DNA of 64,000 nucleotides from Camarhynchus parvulus (lineage: Eukaryota > Chordata > Aves > Passeriformes > Thraupidae): positions 6,401,501 to 6,465,500 of the forward strand of contig NC_044590.1 in NCBI RefSeq assembly GCF_901933205.1, in the 5' to 3' direction. A program made the translations under genes and the position numbers. The notes under the pieces were generated by a model that saw only the letters and a list, made by a program, of their open reading frames with translations, did not search any database and had not been told where the DNA came from. Of the stretch, positions 49,618 through 61,275 are shown piece by piece. Every line of letters starts with the position of its first letter. Position 1 is the stretch's first letter.

Positions 49618-51410
49618 ATGATTTCCTAATGATGCAGAACCAACAGCAAATGCACAGTAAGACCAGGTTTGCAGACCCAATGCAAGGCTGGGTCTCATGC
49701 AAGCTTGAGGGTCAAAGTACCTGGCTTTGCTCCATGGTCAGGAGTTCTCAAACAATCCCATTATAACAGGGACAGCAGCACCACCCTGATCTCTGCCCCC
49801 TGCAACAGGGAGAACATCCTGAGCCCAGGCCTGGAGTGGCTGCACAGAGCAAGTGTGGATGACATGAGGCTCTACCTCCCCTGAGGAGGGTTTGCCCCAG
49901 CTCTTAACATCGTTCCAGGGCTAGGAAAGTCAGAGCTGCCCCCACTCCCACCCTGCTGCAGCTCATCCTCACCACATCCCACATGCCAACTGGTGCCACC
50001 AGGTCCAACCCCAGCTCCAGGGCAGCTCTGAGCACACCTGGAGGCCAAGGATTCTGCCAGGGCCATGGAGGAGGCACAGAGAGGATGTGATCAGGGAAAG
50101 CACCACATGCTTGGCTGAAGCCTGGGAGAAGGGGAATGTCCCCATCAGCTGCTGAGACTGATTGCCCCAAAGGCTGCTCACTTCACTCCATAGGCAGCTA
50201 CAGGTCCCAGCCTGAGAGGCCACAGGTCCCCCAGCACCCATCTTGCTCCTCCCAGAGCAGGGACAAAGAGCCAAAGCCTCCAGGGGCTCTGCTCTGGATG
50301 GCAGCAGGGACTGCTTCTCCACCAAAGCAGTGCTCCAGCTCCCTCTGGATGGGGGAGAGAGGAGACTCCTTGCAGCTGTGTGGGCTCTCCTGTGGACTGG
50401 TGCTGATTTGCACGTTCAAAATTTTAATAAGAAGCTCCAGAAACGTGAAGGAGATCTCGCCTGAAACCTCTGTCGCTCCTGGTTGATGACTGAAGAATAA
50501 GTGAGACATGATTTTTTAAATTTTTATATTTTTTTTAGAGGCCTTTGTTTTGTTTAGGGTTAACAGCAGATCGGCTTGTCCAAATCACTTCCAGACACAC
50601 AGAAACCATGGCATGCAATACCCCACGGCTGTGAGAGGCTGGAGCTGGGCTCTTGCGCAACCCAGTGCCCCAAGTCTTCCTGAGGCTGAGGTTCACATTT
50701 CAGGCTGGGGTCTGGGCCATGTCCACAGCCAGAGAGGGCCTGGGGGCAGGTACCCGGAGCTGGCACATCTCTTCCAAGTCAGCCCGATTGCCCCGGGGGT
50801 TTCAGGGGTCACAGTGTGCCAGCCAATTGATTGCAAACGGCTCTCAGACCACCTGGGCTGACCCTTGGCACTGCAAATCCCTTCTGGATGGCAGCCAAGC
50901 CAGCGGAGCAGTGACCTGGTGGCAGGGGACGTGCTGCTTTGCTGTGGCTGCCGATGGCAGCGTGCTGCGGGCACCCAGCCGTGCCCAAGGCATGCAGCGA
51001 TGGCACAGCCCTGCCAGCCCCGGCAGCCCTGCAGGCTGGGCTTAGCCACCATCACCTGGCTGACACTGAACCCCCCGTTCCTCAACAGTCCCTAGAAAAC
51101 ACAATGCTTTTCGTGTAAAACTCATGGAGCTCTTTCTTTGCCTGACACTGAAATTCCCACAGAAAATTGCCGGGGGAGAGAGGGCTCACCCCTGCCTTCA
51201 CCCCAGGGCTGCTCCCAGCCCCGGATGGGGAATGCTGGCCAAAACACACACACGGAGTCAGCCGTAAGAAAAATAAACGCCGAGCCCTGAACATCCCTGT
51301 GCTCCTGCACACAGCCTGGCAGGCAAAGCTGAACGCTTCCCTGCTTCCCTGCCTCGGCACCGCGGGTGGCGGGGGGCGAGGGCAGGGCACAGCGAGCAGA
51401 AAAGGGGCTC

Positions 51411-51945
<535 letters not shown>

Positions 51946-52047
51946 TGTAAGAACCCTTCTCCTTGGACAGAAGGGAACGGGGCAGAAGCTTCCACACCGG
52001 TCCCAGCTCGGCCCTCCCCGGGTGGTTCTTCCTGCCGGTGCCTGGGG

Positions 52048-52144
52048 ACGCCCCCCTTCCCTCCTCCTCCTCCTCCCCTCATCTCCTCCTTCTCCTCCTC
52101 CCCCTCATCTCCTCCTCCTCTCCCTCTCCTCCTCCTCCCCTCGC
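52048..52144 (+). repeat. Homopyrimidine (TCC-rich) tract
   Basis: Nearly uninterrupted C/T (repeats of cctcctcct, cccctcatctcctcct) for about 95 bp, immediately upstream of the CCAAT/TATA boxes. With the homopurine array it makes the SOX18 upstream region strongly strand-asymmetric. Confidence 0.9.
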
Positions 52145-52200
52145 CCCGCTGATTGGTCCAGCCCGGCTATATTTTGCCCCTTCCAGCCCAGCATCATCCC
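52145..52200 (+). promoter_or_regulatory. SOX18: SOX18 core promoter (inverted CCAAT and TATA boxes)
   Basis: gattggtcca (ATTGG at 52152-52156, an NF-Y type inverted CCAAT) is followed at 52167-52175 by ctatatttt, a TATA-like box. The predicted start site is near 52198, giving a 5' UTR of about 235 nt to the ATG at 52434. Confidence 0.65.
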
Positions 52201-52433
52201 AAAAGTTTTTTTTTGGGGGGAAAGGGGGAAAAAAACCAAAAAAAAAATATAGGAAAAAAAAAAAGAAAAGAAACCAAAACAAACGCAGGCGAGCCCGAGT
52301 CCCCCGAAGGCAGGCGAGGGAAGCGAGCTGCGGGCGGCTGCTCGGCGGTGCTGGACCCGGTGGGACGCGGCAGGAATCCCGATTCTCTCTCCGGCACCCG
52401 CTCGGGTCGGACACAAAGTGCTGTCTAGCTGGA

Positions 52434-52836
52434 ATGAATATATCTGAGTCTAACTACTGCCGAGAGGAGATATCGCAACCCCGGGGCGACTGTTCATGGG
52501 TCACCGCCGCCGTGCCGGCCGCTGAGCCCGGGCTCGCCTTCCCGCGTCCCCCGGGAGCCGCCTCCCCCGCCAGCCGCACGCCCAGCCCCGAGCCCGGCTT
52601 CGCCTTCGGCCCCGGCCCCGGCGGAGCGGCCCCCGGCGCGGCCCCCAGCCGCACGCCCAGCCCCGAGCCGGGCTATGGATACAGCCCCCCGGCCGGCCGC
52701 CCCGAGGGCAAGGCCGCCGAGGACTCCCGCATCCGCCGGCCCATGAACGCCTTCATGGTCTGGGCGAAGGATGAGCGCAAGCGGCTGGCGCAGCAGAACC
52801 CCGACCTGCACAACGCCGTGCTCAGCAAGATGCTGG
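52434..52836 (+). CDS. SOX18: SOX18 coding exon 1
   Basis: 403 nt, residues 1-134 plus the first base of Gly135. Donor atgctgg|gtgagc. CpG-rich, encoding the N-terminal region and the first half of the HMG box through SKML. Confidence 0.96.
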
Positions 52837-55298
52837 GTGAGCGGGAGCGGAGCGGGAGGAGGGCTGGGGGCGCGGGGATGCGGGGAGCGGGGCTGGGGAT
52901 GCGGGAGTATGGAGCTAGGGATGCGGGCATGCTGCGTTACGAGGCTGGGGATGCGGGCTGCAAGAGTACAGGGCTGTGGGATGCAGGTTTACAGAGCCAG
53001 GGACATGGGGATGTGGGGCTGGGGATCCAGGCTGCAAGAGTACAGGGCTGTGGGATGGGGATGATATCGAGCTGAGGAGACAGGGATGTGGGAGTACGGA
53101 ACTGGGAATACAGCAATACAGAGATACAGGTCTGGGGATGATGCTGCAAGAGTGCAGGGCTGCAGGATGCAGGGGTACAGAGCTCAGAATGTTAGGGTAC
53201 AGGGCTGGGGGTGTAGGGGTAGGCGGGTTTGGTTGTGATAGTCCAAGGCAGAGGGATGCAGGGCTACAGAGCTGGAGGTGTGACTGCTGAGGTACAGGGA
53301 TTCAGAGCTGGGAGTGTGGGATGGAGCGGTGCAGGGATTTGGAGTGTATGCTGAGAGTCCAGGGCTGTGGGATGCAGACTGCACAGATAGAAGGCAGCAG
53401 GGTGTAGGATGCAAGGATATGGTGCTCTGCTAGCCAAGCTCCAAGGGTACAGGACTGCGGGATGCTGACTGCAAGAATATGGGGGTGCAGGAGCTGGGAT
53501 ACAAGGATGGGATGCTGTGGATACAGAGCTGGGGGATGCAGGTCTATGGGCTGCAAGAGTAAAGACCTGCAGGACACAAGCTTTAGGGATGTGAGATGAA
53601 GGGCTACCAATTGCAGGTTGCAAGGATGCAGGGCTGCAGGGATGCGAGCTGTAAGGATGCAGGACTCTTGGATGGGACTCTTGGATGCAGGACTCAGGCT
53701 GTGGGATGTGGTGTTACAGGATGTGGGAATATGGGGCTGTGGGATGTGAGGATGTGAAGATACAGAGCTGCATGTACACAAGATGCAAGGAAACATCTCA
53801 GGGAAACAGGCTGTGGGATGCAGAGATGCAGGGCTGAGCGGTACACAGCTGCAGGGATGCAGGATATGGGAATACAGGCTGCAGGATGCGGGATGCACGA
53901 CTATAGGATGCGGGATGTGGGAACACGGGAAGCAGGATATGGGTAAATGGAGCTGCAGGATGCGGGACTACGGGAAGCAGGATATGGCCAGACAGAGCAG
54001 CAGGATGCAGAGACACGGGGCTGCGGGGTGTGGGGATGTAGGATTCAGGATATGGTTCTGTGAGTTTTTGGGACAGTTGATTTGCTCTGCAGAGGTGCAG
54101 GCTATGGATGCGAGATGCAGGGAAGCAGGGACTGTGGTCTGTACCAAGGGGCAGTGGGAGGCAGAATCCCCAGCCCTGGCAGAGGGGTTCCCATTCCATG
54201 CATCCCCATTCTCCCACAGCACTGAGGTGCTGGGCACTGCTGGAGCCTCCTTCTGGGACAAGGGAACAGCCTGGCTTGGGAACCCATTCCCCAGCCCTTC
54301 CTGCTGCCAGCAGTGAGACCCCACTCAGGTGCCAAGCCATCTGCAGGAGCCCTTCACCTCTGGGCTGCCTCTCCCTGGGTGCCCCCATGCCCTGGCCAGT
54401 ACCAGGTGCCTGAGCCACTCTGACAGAGCTTCTCTTTCCTCTTCCAGGCCAATCATGGAAAGCGCTGAGCGCCAGCGACAAGCGTCCTTTCGTGGAAGAG
54501 GCAGAGCGACTGCGAATCCAGCATCTCCAGGATCACCCCAACTACAAATACCGCCCAAGGAGAAAGAAGCAAGCCAAGAAAATCAAGAGGATGGAACCCA
54601 ATATCCTCCTGCATAACCTTTCCCAGCCTTGCAGTGACAACTTCAGCATGAGTCACCATGGCGGCAGCCAGCCGGGCCACCCCCAGCCTCCCCCACTTAA
54701 CCACTTCAGAGAACTCCACTCCATGGGGTCGGATATTGAAAACTATGGCTTGCCAACTCCTGAGATGTCTCCCTTGGATGTCTTGGAACAGACCGAGCCA
54801 GCATTTTTCCCCCCGCACATGCAGGATGACTGCAACATGATGCCCTTTCGTGGCTACCACCACCATCACCAGATGGAGTTTCCCCAGGAGAAGTGCATGG
54901 GGCGGGACGTGGCCGTGCCCTACACTCAGACCCCCTCACACTTGGCCGACGCCATGAGGACTCCCCATCCCTCCAGCCTTTACTACAACCAGATGTGCTC
55001 AGGAACTCAGAACGGGCTTTCCGCCCACCTGGGCCAGCTGTCGCCCCCGCCTGAAGCCCACCACATGGAGAGCGTGGATCACTTGAACCAAACCGAGCTC
55101 TGGACAGACGTTGACCGCAATGAGTTTGACCAGTATTTGAATATGAGCAGGACTCGTCCCGAAGCCTCGGGCCTCCCTTACCATGTCTCCCTGTCCAAAG
55201 TGACTCCTAGAAGCATCTCCTGCGAGGAGAGCAGTTTGATATCCGCCCTGTCCGATGCCAGCAGTGCTGTTTACTATAGCCCCTGCATCACCGGTTAG
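52434..55298 (+). CDS. SOX18: SOX18, SoxF HMG-box transcription factor
   Basis: CDS join(52434..52836,54448..55298), 1254 nt, 417 aa. SOX18 is a nuclear DNA-binding regulator of endothelial, lymphatic and hair or feather vascular development; it binds ACAAT-type sites. Visible features are a Pro/Ala/Gly-rich N-terminal region with a duplicated RTPSPEPG element (residues 48-55 and 73-80), an HMG box at about 97-175 ([65 protein letters not shown]) with flanking basic NLS stretches, a central transactivation region, the SoxF C-terminal motif EFDQYL at about 360-365 (beta-catenin-binding/9aaTAD-type), and the conserved end [20 protein letters not shown]. The single intron splits the Gly135 codon inside the HMG box, as in other SoxF genes. 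The start follows the SoxF pattern; upstream sequence stays open in frame but is repeat-derived. SOX17 and SOX7 are excluded by the tail and synteny. Confidence 0.97.
52837..54447 (+). repeat. SOX18: SOX18 intron filled by a degenerate G-rich tandem repeat
   Basis: From about 52860 to 54120 the intron is built from loose variants of 'gggatgcagggctgcagga', 'tacagagctgggggatgcag' and 'gggatgtgggaatatggggc', with strong G-over-C skew on the transcribed-gene strand. Copies are too diverged for a fixed period. The last 300 bp before the acceptor are non-repetitive. Confidence 0.85.
54448..55298 (+). CDS. SOX18: SOX18 coding exon 2
   Basis: 851 nt; acceptor ctcttccag|GC CAA TCA TGG; TAG at 55296-55298. 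Encodes [20 protein letters not shown] to YYSPCITG. The QSWKAL junction resembles SOX17 (KSWKAL) more than human SOX18 (KAWKEL). Confidence 0.97.
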
Positions 55299-56128
55299 GT
55301 TGACCCCACCATCCAATGCGTGCACCAGGAGAGCCCCGACTCTCCTCTAAAAAACAAAAAGCCATCCTCCTTTAACCACGAGCTCCATCATATTTAGAGT
55401 ATCTCATTACATGCATCGCTTTCTTGTTTGTTCTTTTTTATTTTGATTTTTTTTTTAATTTTTTTAGAGACAGACCATGCTGAACTCACTGATATACCGT
55501 ATAACTATATAACACAGATAGACGCCTTTCCCCGCCGTGCTCCCCGCTCCAGCCCTCGGCAGGGCACATCTCCAGCTCCCACCAGCTCCAAGGGGCATTT
55601 TCAAGCCAATTCCAGTAAATCCTGCCTGAAACAATCACACCAGGATGAGCCAAAATGTGACCTGTCCCCAGTATTTAACCCAATGACAGGCGAACTTTTA
55701 GGGGGGAAAAAGCTTTTAGAAAGATTTTGCCGGGGCTGTTAAAGAGTCGGCGCCCATTAGGGGTGGGCTTTAGGACAGTTTTTACTGTATTCTCAGCAAT
55801 ATATTTTAATTGGGCAACAAAACTATATTTTTACTAAGCATTTTTATATATAAAATGGTATTTAATGTCTTTTGGGTTTTTTTTATTAGACTTTTTAAAA
55901 AGAAATCAAGGGATATCCATGAGATCTAAAGCATTTATGTAGCAAAGCTGGATTTAAAGAAAAAAAAAAAGGAAGGGGGGAAAAAAGGAGATATTTTGTG
56001 AAAAGGGAATGCTAATGTAAATATTGAGGAACAACTGACTGGAATTTTGTATAAAAGAAAAATATGACTGCAAACACTTTTATTGTCTAGAACTGTATGG
56101 AGAGCAAACTGTTTTATTCTGGTTAATT

Positions 56129-56134
56129 ATTAAA
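56129..56134 (+). terminator. SOX18: SOX18 proximal polyadenylation signal (ATTAAA)
   Basis: ATTAAA followed about 30 nt later by the strongly GU-rich tgtgtgcttgttgtgtg (56161-56177). The best-formed poly(A) site in the region. Confidence 0.75.
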
Positions 56135-56354
56135 ACATCTTCATATAATTGTTCCCATCTTGTGTGCTTGTTGTGTGAACACATATTTTCCGCAAATACA
56201 TGTTGTCCCAACCATTTCCAGATTTTTGTATCCGTTGATTAATGTTTTGACAACCTGGCAAATGTATTAATTTCCAAGCTGCCGCCCGCCCGCCCTGTCA
56301 GTCGCCTCGGGCTCCACGAGCACGGCTCTGCTCGGCTCGGCACGGGACAGTGGC

Positions 56355-56426
56355 TTGGGATGGGATGGGATGGGATGGGATGGGATGGGATGGGATGGGA
56401 TGGGATGGGATGGGATGGGATGGGAT
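56355..56426 (+). repeat. (GGGAT)n microsatellite
   Basis: About 14 perfect GGGAT units. It would be transcribed if the distal SOX18 poly(A) site is used; G-runs every 5 nt allow G-quadruplex formation. Confidence 0.98.
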
Positions 56427-56509
56427 TCTGGCGGCAGCCCCACAGCACCGCGCCGTGCTGCCCGGAGATGCTCCCAGCAGGAAAAGCAGCTGTTCTCAGA
56501 TTAAAATAT

Positions 56510-56515
56510 AATAAA
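56510..56515 (+). terminator. SOX18: Possible distal SOX18 polyadenylation signal (AATAAA)
   Basis: Canonical AATAAA with a downstream ccttggtgtggtcattg GU-rich stretch about 30 nt later. Its use would add the (GGGAT)n repeat to the 3' UTR. Confidence 0.4.
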
Positions 56516-57721
56516 ACATGTGATATCCTCCTCCGAAACGAGCCTTGGTGTGGTCATTGTTTTGGCAGGCTGGCAGCGCACCGATGCGTGGTCCCCATGG
56601 CTCACCCTGTTTTCCCATGAAACCCCCCAAAAATAGAGCCAGGCTGCTCCAATGCTTTCTCTCCAATCCTCAGAGCTGGAATAAAACTCCGTGTACTGGA
56701 GCCTTTCCTCCTCCTGGCCTTCATTGGCTGCTTCCCGGCTCCAGCAGCGGCGGATCTTGCCGAGCCACCACCATGCCCAGCCGGATCCTGCTCAGAGCTG
56801 CTGGTGCTTTGCTGGAGCTTCATCCCCCTCCTGTGAATCACTGTATGATTTACAGGGAGCTTTTTTGTTCAATTTGAAAAGGAGGAACAACAATCTGTTG
56901 CTTAAAACCCGGTGGCATCCGTTCCTTGAGCGCCGAGTGATTTAAACCAGGCTGATATCGCCAAAAAAGGCTGTTTTAAAAAAAAAAATCAAAAATTGAA
57001 TAGAAGAAGAGGTTTTTTGTTGTTGTTGTTGGCAAAGAATTGCCTTTTAGGGGAAATGGATATTTAACAAATGACATTAATTTTCAAGCTTCTCCTAAAT
57101 TAAATTCACATTAGTGTTAACAGGACTCAATCCTGACTCACTTTTTTTTGTTGTTGTTGAATGTGAAGCGCTAATAAACAGGACCACTCCGGGGGCTGGC
57201 GGCGCATTCCCATGGAACGCCACAAAGGCGCTTCATTGTCTTTCCATATACAGTATGTAAAAAGGGGGAATACATGGAAAAATGACCTCACTACCTACAC
57301 GGGAGGGCTGGCGGGCGCCCGGTGGGTGCCAGAACCCGCGCTGCAGCAAACAAACACAACACCAAATGAGAAGCATCCTGTGCCGCCGCCGATGACTATG
57401 AAAGGAAGCAGCCGGCTATGGGCTCCATCCCTGAAGCGGCCTGGGAGGAAGGAGATGAGGGAGGGGGGGGAGAAGAAGAAAGCCCGGAGTTATTTTCCAG
57501 CTCCAGCTTCCAGGTACCTTCCAGGCATGGATGCGGTCACTTCCTGCGGTTCAAAGCAGCGGTGAGCAGGCCGGTCCTTGCCCAGCTGCTCGCTGTGCTG
57601 GGAAGAGCTGCTGTCCATCACACTGTGGAGCAAACGTGAAGTCACATTTCTGCAGCAGAAATTCCCTTCTGTCCCCGTGGTTCAGCTGTGCCAGCTCACC
57701 ATGGTTTTTCAATTGAAGGAG

Positions 57722-57948
57722 GGTCAATTTAGATTAGATATGAGAAGTCATTAGAATGAGGGTGGTGATGCAATGGCACAGGTTCCTGGAGAAGCTATGG
57801 ATGCCCCATTCCTGGAAGTGTCCAAGGCCAGGTTGGATTGGGCTTGGATCAGCCAGGTCTAGTGGAAGGTGTCCCTGCCCATGGCAGAGGGTTAGAACTT
57901 GATGACCCTTAAGGTTCTCTCTAACCCAAACCACGCTGTGATTCATGT
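57722..57948 (+). mobile_element. CR1 LINE 3' fragment
   Basis: Plus-strand CR1: 'caatttagattagatatgag', 'gagggtggtgatgcaatgg', 'ggaagtgtccaaggccaggt', 'ctagtggaaggtgtccctgc', 'ctaacccaaaccacgctgtg' and a 'gattc' tail. 5'-truncated, about 225 bp. Confidence 0.93.
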
Positions 57949-58334
57949 CCCAGACTCTGCTGTGGGGCTACAGCAGGTACTGAAAGCTGCAATGGATGGT
58001 CATTCCCATCCACAACTGCACCAAGGACACACCATGTTGGAACCACAGCCACTGTGAAAGCCCCACCTCGCTGGTCAGCTCTACCCCAGGTCACAGGGGG
58101 TAGAGAAAGAGAAGGGAAAGGAGAGAGGAAAAAAACCTCCACCTCTCTACAGTCTCTGCTGCAGCCTCATGGTTTAGCCATGACCAGGACAGGATTTGTC
58201 CCCCTCCAAATCCAGGGTTTGGTGAGACTGGCGGCACAAGGGCTGATCTGGCTCCATCAGGAAGGCAGAGGGCTCAGCTGAAATTGGGAGAGGTGCTGGG
58301 TCTTTGTGAAGGGTGCTGGCACCTTGATGGCTTT

Positions 58335-58535
58335 TAACCCTACCACTTATCTTACATATTATTTTTATAATTTTGTATCTTGTTTCATATCTTATATACT
58401 AGTTCTATGTTTATCTGTATAATTTTTATACACTAGAATTTTTTAATATTTAATATTTTAATTTTTTCTTAATATTTTTATATGTTACTTTTATATATTT
58501 TTAACATATATATTATTTTTATCTTTCCCCTGCCC
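58335..58535. repeat. AT-rich low-complexity block
   Basis: Degenerate TTTTATAT/ATATTTT repeats, almost free of G and C, sharply bounded by GC-rich sequence. Confidence 0.85.
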
Positions 58536-58964
58536 TTGTCCCTGTACAGCTGCTCTGGGGCCAGGAAACCATCCCCCAGTGTTTTCTTTCACTGCATGCC
58601 AATGGCTCAGGTGTGACGTGGGACTGGAAATGGCTGGAGCTGACATAGTTTGAGGATGATTTCACTGCCGTTATGGCTCAGGCTGGGGCTGTTACTGCAC
58701 AGCCCCTTCCGATTTTTATGACTTAATCTCTCCAAAGCTCAAGGCCGGATGGTTTTGGGCTGGGGAGGAGGAGTGAGGGGCTTTTAGCAGGTCGTTACGG
58801 CAGAAATATGGAGAAGGTACTTGACAGGTAAATGGAAAACCTGACAGCCCATCCTGCCGGCTTTCCCAGGATGCAAGGAGAGGGGGAGGCAATGCCAGGT
58901 CCTACCTGGGCTTTATGGGCAGGTGGCATCTGCTCTGTGTCCCCTGGGGCAGTGGGGCAATGGA

Positions 58965-59449
58965 TTCTATCTGTGTGCAACTGTGCGTGCATCCCAACAT
59001 GTCCGTGGGCAAGCCTTGGTGTGAATGGGTGTGAATGGGTGTGCAAGCACCCGTGTGTACCTGCACCACTGCATGCATCCATGCTCACATCCACCCCTGT
59101 GTGCATTATCCACGTGTGCAGGCATTTCTGTGTGTGTGAGTGCACATCCCTGGATATCTGTGTGCCTGCATCTGGGTGGGTTCTGTGTGTGTGCAGGTGT
59201 GAGCACCTCTGCCCGTGTGTGCTGCTCCTTTTTGTGCATCTTTCTTGTTGTCCCTCTGTGTGTCCGAGCCTGCACATGCATCCACGTGTTCCTCCGTGTG
59301 TATCCATGTGTGCATCTCTCCGTGAATATGTGTGTGCATGCATGTAGGTGCATCCATGTGTGTGTGTGCATTTCCATGTATGCATCCCTCCATGTGCCCA
59401 TGTGTTTGTCCATGTCCATGTGTCCGTGTGTCTGTCCATGTGCACACAC

Positions 59450-59493
<44 letters not shown>
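58965..59493. repeat. TG-rich degenerate repeat ending in (GT)21
   Basis: About 490 bp of loose 'gtgtgcatccatgtgtg' type repeats end in a perfect (GT)n run at 59452-59493. The His/Thr-rich and Cys/Val-rich frames across it come from the repeat. Confidence 0.9.
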
Positions 59494-59494
<1 letters not shown>

Positions 59495-60904
59495 CTGCTG
59501 GAGGTTCACAGATCAGCTTTATAGACGTTCTGGATTTTTTACAGCGTTACAGAGCGCTCGATGACATCACCCACCCAAATATTAAAACCTCATGTGCCAG
59601 CCAGCCCAGCCCGGCAGCGTTCAGCTCCAGGCTCGCTGTTCCCAAGGCTGAGGCTGTGGCACAGCCAGGGGCAAACAGGATGCTCAGGGTGGCAAGTGGC
59701 AGCTCCAGAGCAGCCCCAGCCATCCCAGCCCAGAGCCCACCGTTGGGGTGGGAACACTGACACAACAGCCTTGATGAAGTCATCCTGGCTGGGATGAACA
59801 GGGAATTAGAGCCTCTTGATCCCTGTATTTTGGGTGTTCAGCATAGGGGCATCTCTAGGAAAAGGAAAATACTGGTTCCTCACTGTGGCACCAGGCAGCT
59901 GCTTTAGACCAAATGATGGGATTTATATTTTCTCCCCTCTTCCAGAAAAAAAAAAAAAGATTTATCAAAACCAAATCTGTTTGTGGGAAACGGCTCCAAA
60001 ACATTTCCTGACTCAAGAAAAAGTGCATTGGAAAAAAAGAAAAAGTTTCCAGGTTTTTTTAGATGGAAGGCAAAACCTTTGGAGAGGTAACAGCATTCTG
60101 TGGTGGGAGGTTAACCAAAGGGAAAAGGTTGAAATGCAAAGAAAGGTTTCAAATGTTCCCAGAACAGCCTTTCCTGGTCAAGCAGAAGCAAAGTTCCCAA
60201 GCCTTCCCCAACTTTCTTCTTTGCAGCTCAGTTTGGGAAAGGAAATGTTTGGAAATCTCAGTGCTCCTTGCAGACAGGAAAGGCCCCGTTTCCTCTGCGC
60301 CATGCCCAGAGCTGCCGGGCAGCAGGAACACTTGGGTGAGGCTGGGTGCCTGCCCCAGCTCTGCTTCCAGCAGCAGGAATTCTCTGCAGGCAGGGGAGGG
60401 CAGCTGCCTGCAGGGAACAGGAGTTGGGATGTCATAAATATTACAGGTTTTGCAAAAGAAAAGAAAAGAAGCCAGCAAGGAGTCCTTAATGTTGTGCCCT
60501 GGGAAATCTGTGCAGCCTGAAACACTTCAGCATTTCATTGCTGTGAATTCAGCCTCTACATTCCTTGTGGAGCTTCAGTTTTCTCCCCCCATCTCCCAGC
60601 ATTGCCCCCACCAGTCCTCACATCCCTGCCCCTGTCTTAGGGCCACCACAAGTCCCTGGACCCCCAGTCCCCTGCTCCACACCAACATCTGCTCACCCAG
60701 CACTGTGCTGGGGCCCCGGTGAGAGAACAGATCCCTGTGAAGGAGGTAGGTTTGGGCCTCATTGTGTGAGCCATGAGGGGCTTTGGGATCTTCTTCTCCT
60801 CACTGGCTCTGAGCCAACTGAGCCCCACAACATCTGTCAGAACTACTTTGTGATTCGCTTCTGAGGTGATTCAGCAATGCTGTGAGGTACCAGGAGGCCA
60901 AAGG

Positions 60905-61275
60905 GCCATGGAAAGGTTGGGAGTGCTCTCCAGAGGTCACCTAGTCCAATCCAATCCAACACAGCACAACCCAGACAGCACAACCTAACCCAGCTCACCC
61001 AATCCACCTAAATCAATAAGGCCAAACCCAACCCAGCCCAGCACAACCCATCATAACCCAAGCCAACCTAATCATAAAGAACCCAACGCAAACCAACCCA
61101 ACCAAACTAACCCATTCTAACCAATCTCAATCCAATGTAACCTATCCCAAGGACCCAATCAACTTATCCCAACATAACCCAATACAACCCAACCAACCCA
61201 ACTGAGCCTATCTAACCCAACACGACCCAGCTGAGCCTACCTAACCCAACATGACCCAACCAGCCTAACTCAACT
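60905..61275. repeat. Degenerate ACCCA/CCAAC array joined to a CR1-like stub
   Basis: 'ctctccagaggtcacctagtc' at about 60930-60950 resembles the reverse complement of a CR1 3' end. It runs directly into about 320 bp of variants of aaccc, ccaac, taaccc and caatcc with no fixed phase. There is some likeness to telomeric TTAGGG complement (CCCTAA), but perfect hexamers are not tandem. Confidence 0.75.

Larger units (their letters stand above)
38351..51410. other. Intergenic between TCEA2 and SOX18 promoters
   Basis: About 13 kb without a recognisable coding exon, RNA gene or long transposon. It holds simple repeats (43.37, 45.2, 45.6 and 49.55 kb) and several short motif-dense or AT-rich islands inside GC-rich sequence (42.1, 44.2, 46.6, 47.25 and 48.2 kb), listed separately. 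The interval is upstream of SOX18, so these are the natural candidates for SOX18 enhancers. Confidence 0.5.
55299..56540 (+). other. SOX18: SOX18 3' UTR
   Basis: A/T-rich, with long T and A runs. Contains a Pumilio-type element TGTAAATA at 56016-56023. Two possible ends: proximal near 56150 and distal near 56540 (see polyadenylation signals). The open frame at 55428-55742 has no family similarity and is treated as chance. Confidence 0.7.

Noticed and set aside
51963..52433. N-terminal extension of SOX18 upstream of 52434
   Set aside because: The frame is open, but the sequence is promoter and 5' UTR (CCAAT/TATA boxes lie inside it), and the SoxF-like start is Met at 52434.
53302..53898. 198-aa minus-strand frame in the SOX18 intron
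   Set aside because: Antisense translation of the intronic degenerate repeat; Ser/His/Pro low complexity.
55428..55742. 104-aa frame after the SOX18 stop
   Set aside because: Lies in the 3' UTR, starts in a T-rich run and matches no known family.
58795..59564. His/Thr-rich and Cys/Val-rich frames of 140-216 aa
   Set aside because: Translations of the TG-rich repeat block.
60955..61275. Interstitial telomeric repeat
   Set aside because: No run of tandem perfect CCCTAA/TTAGGG hexamers; units drift among five- and six-base variants.
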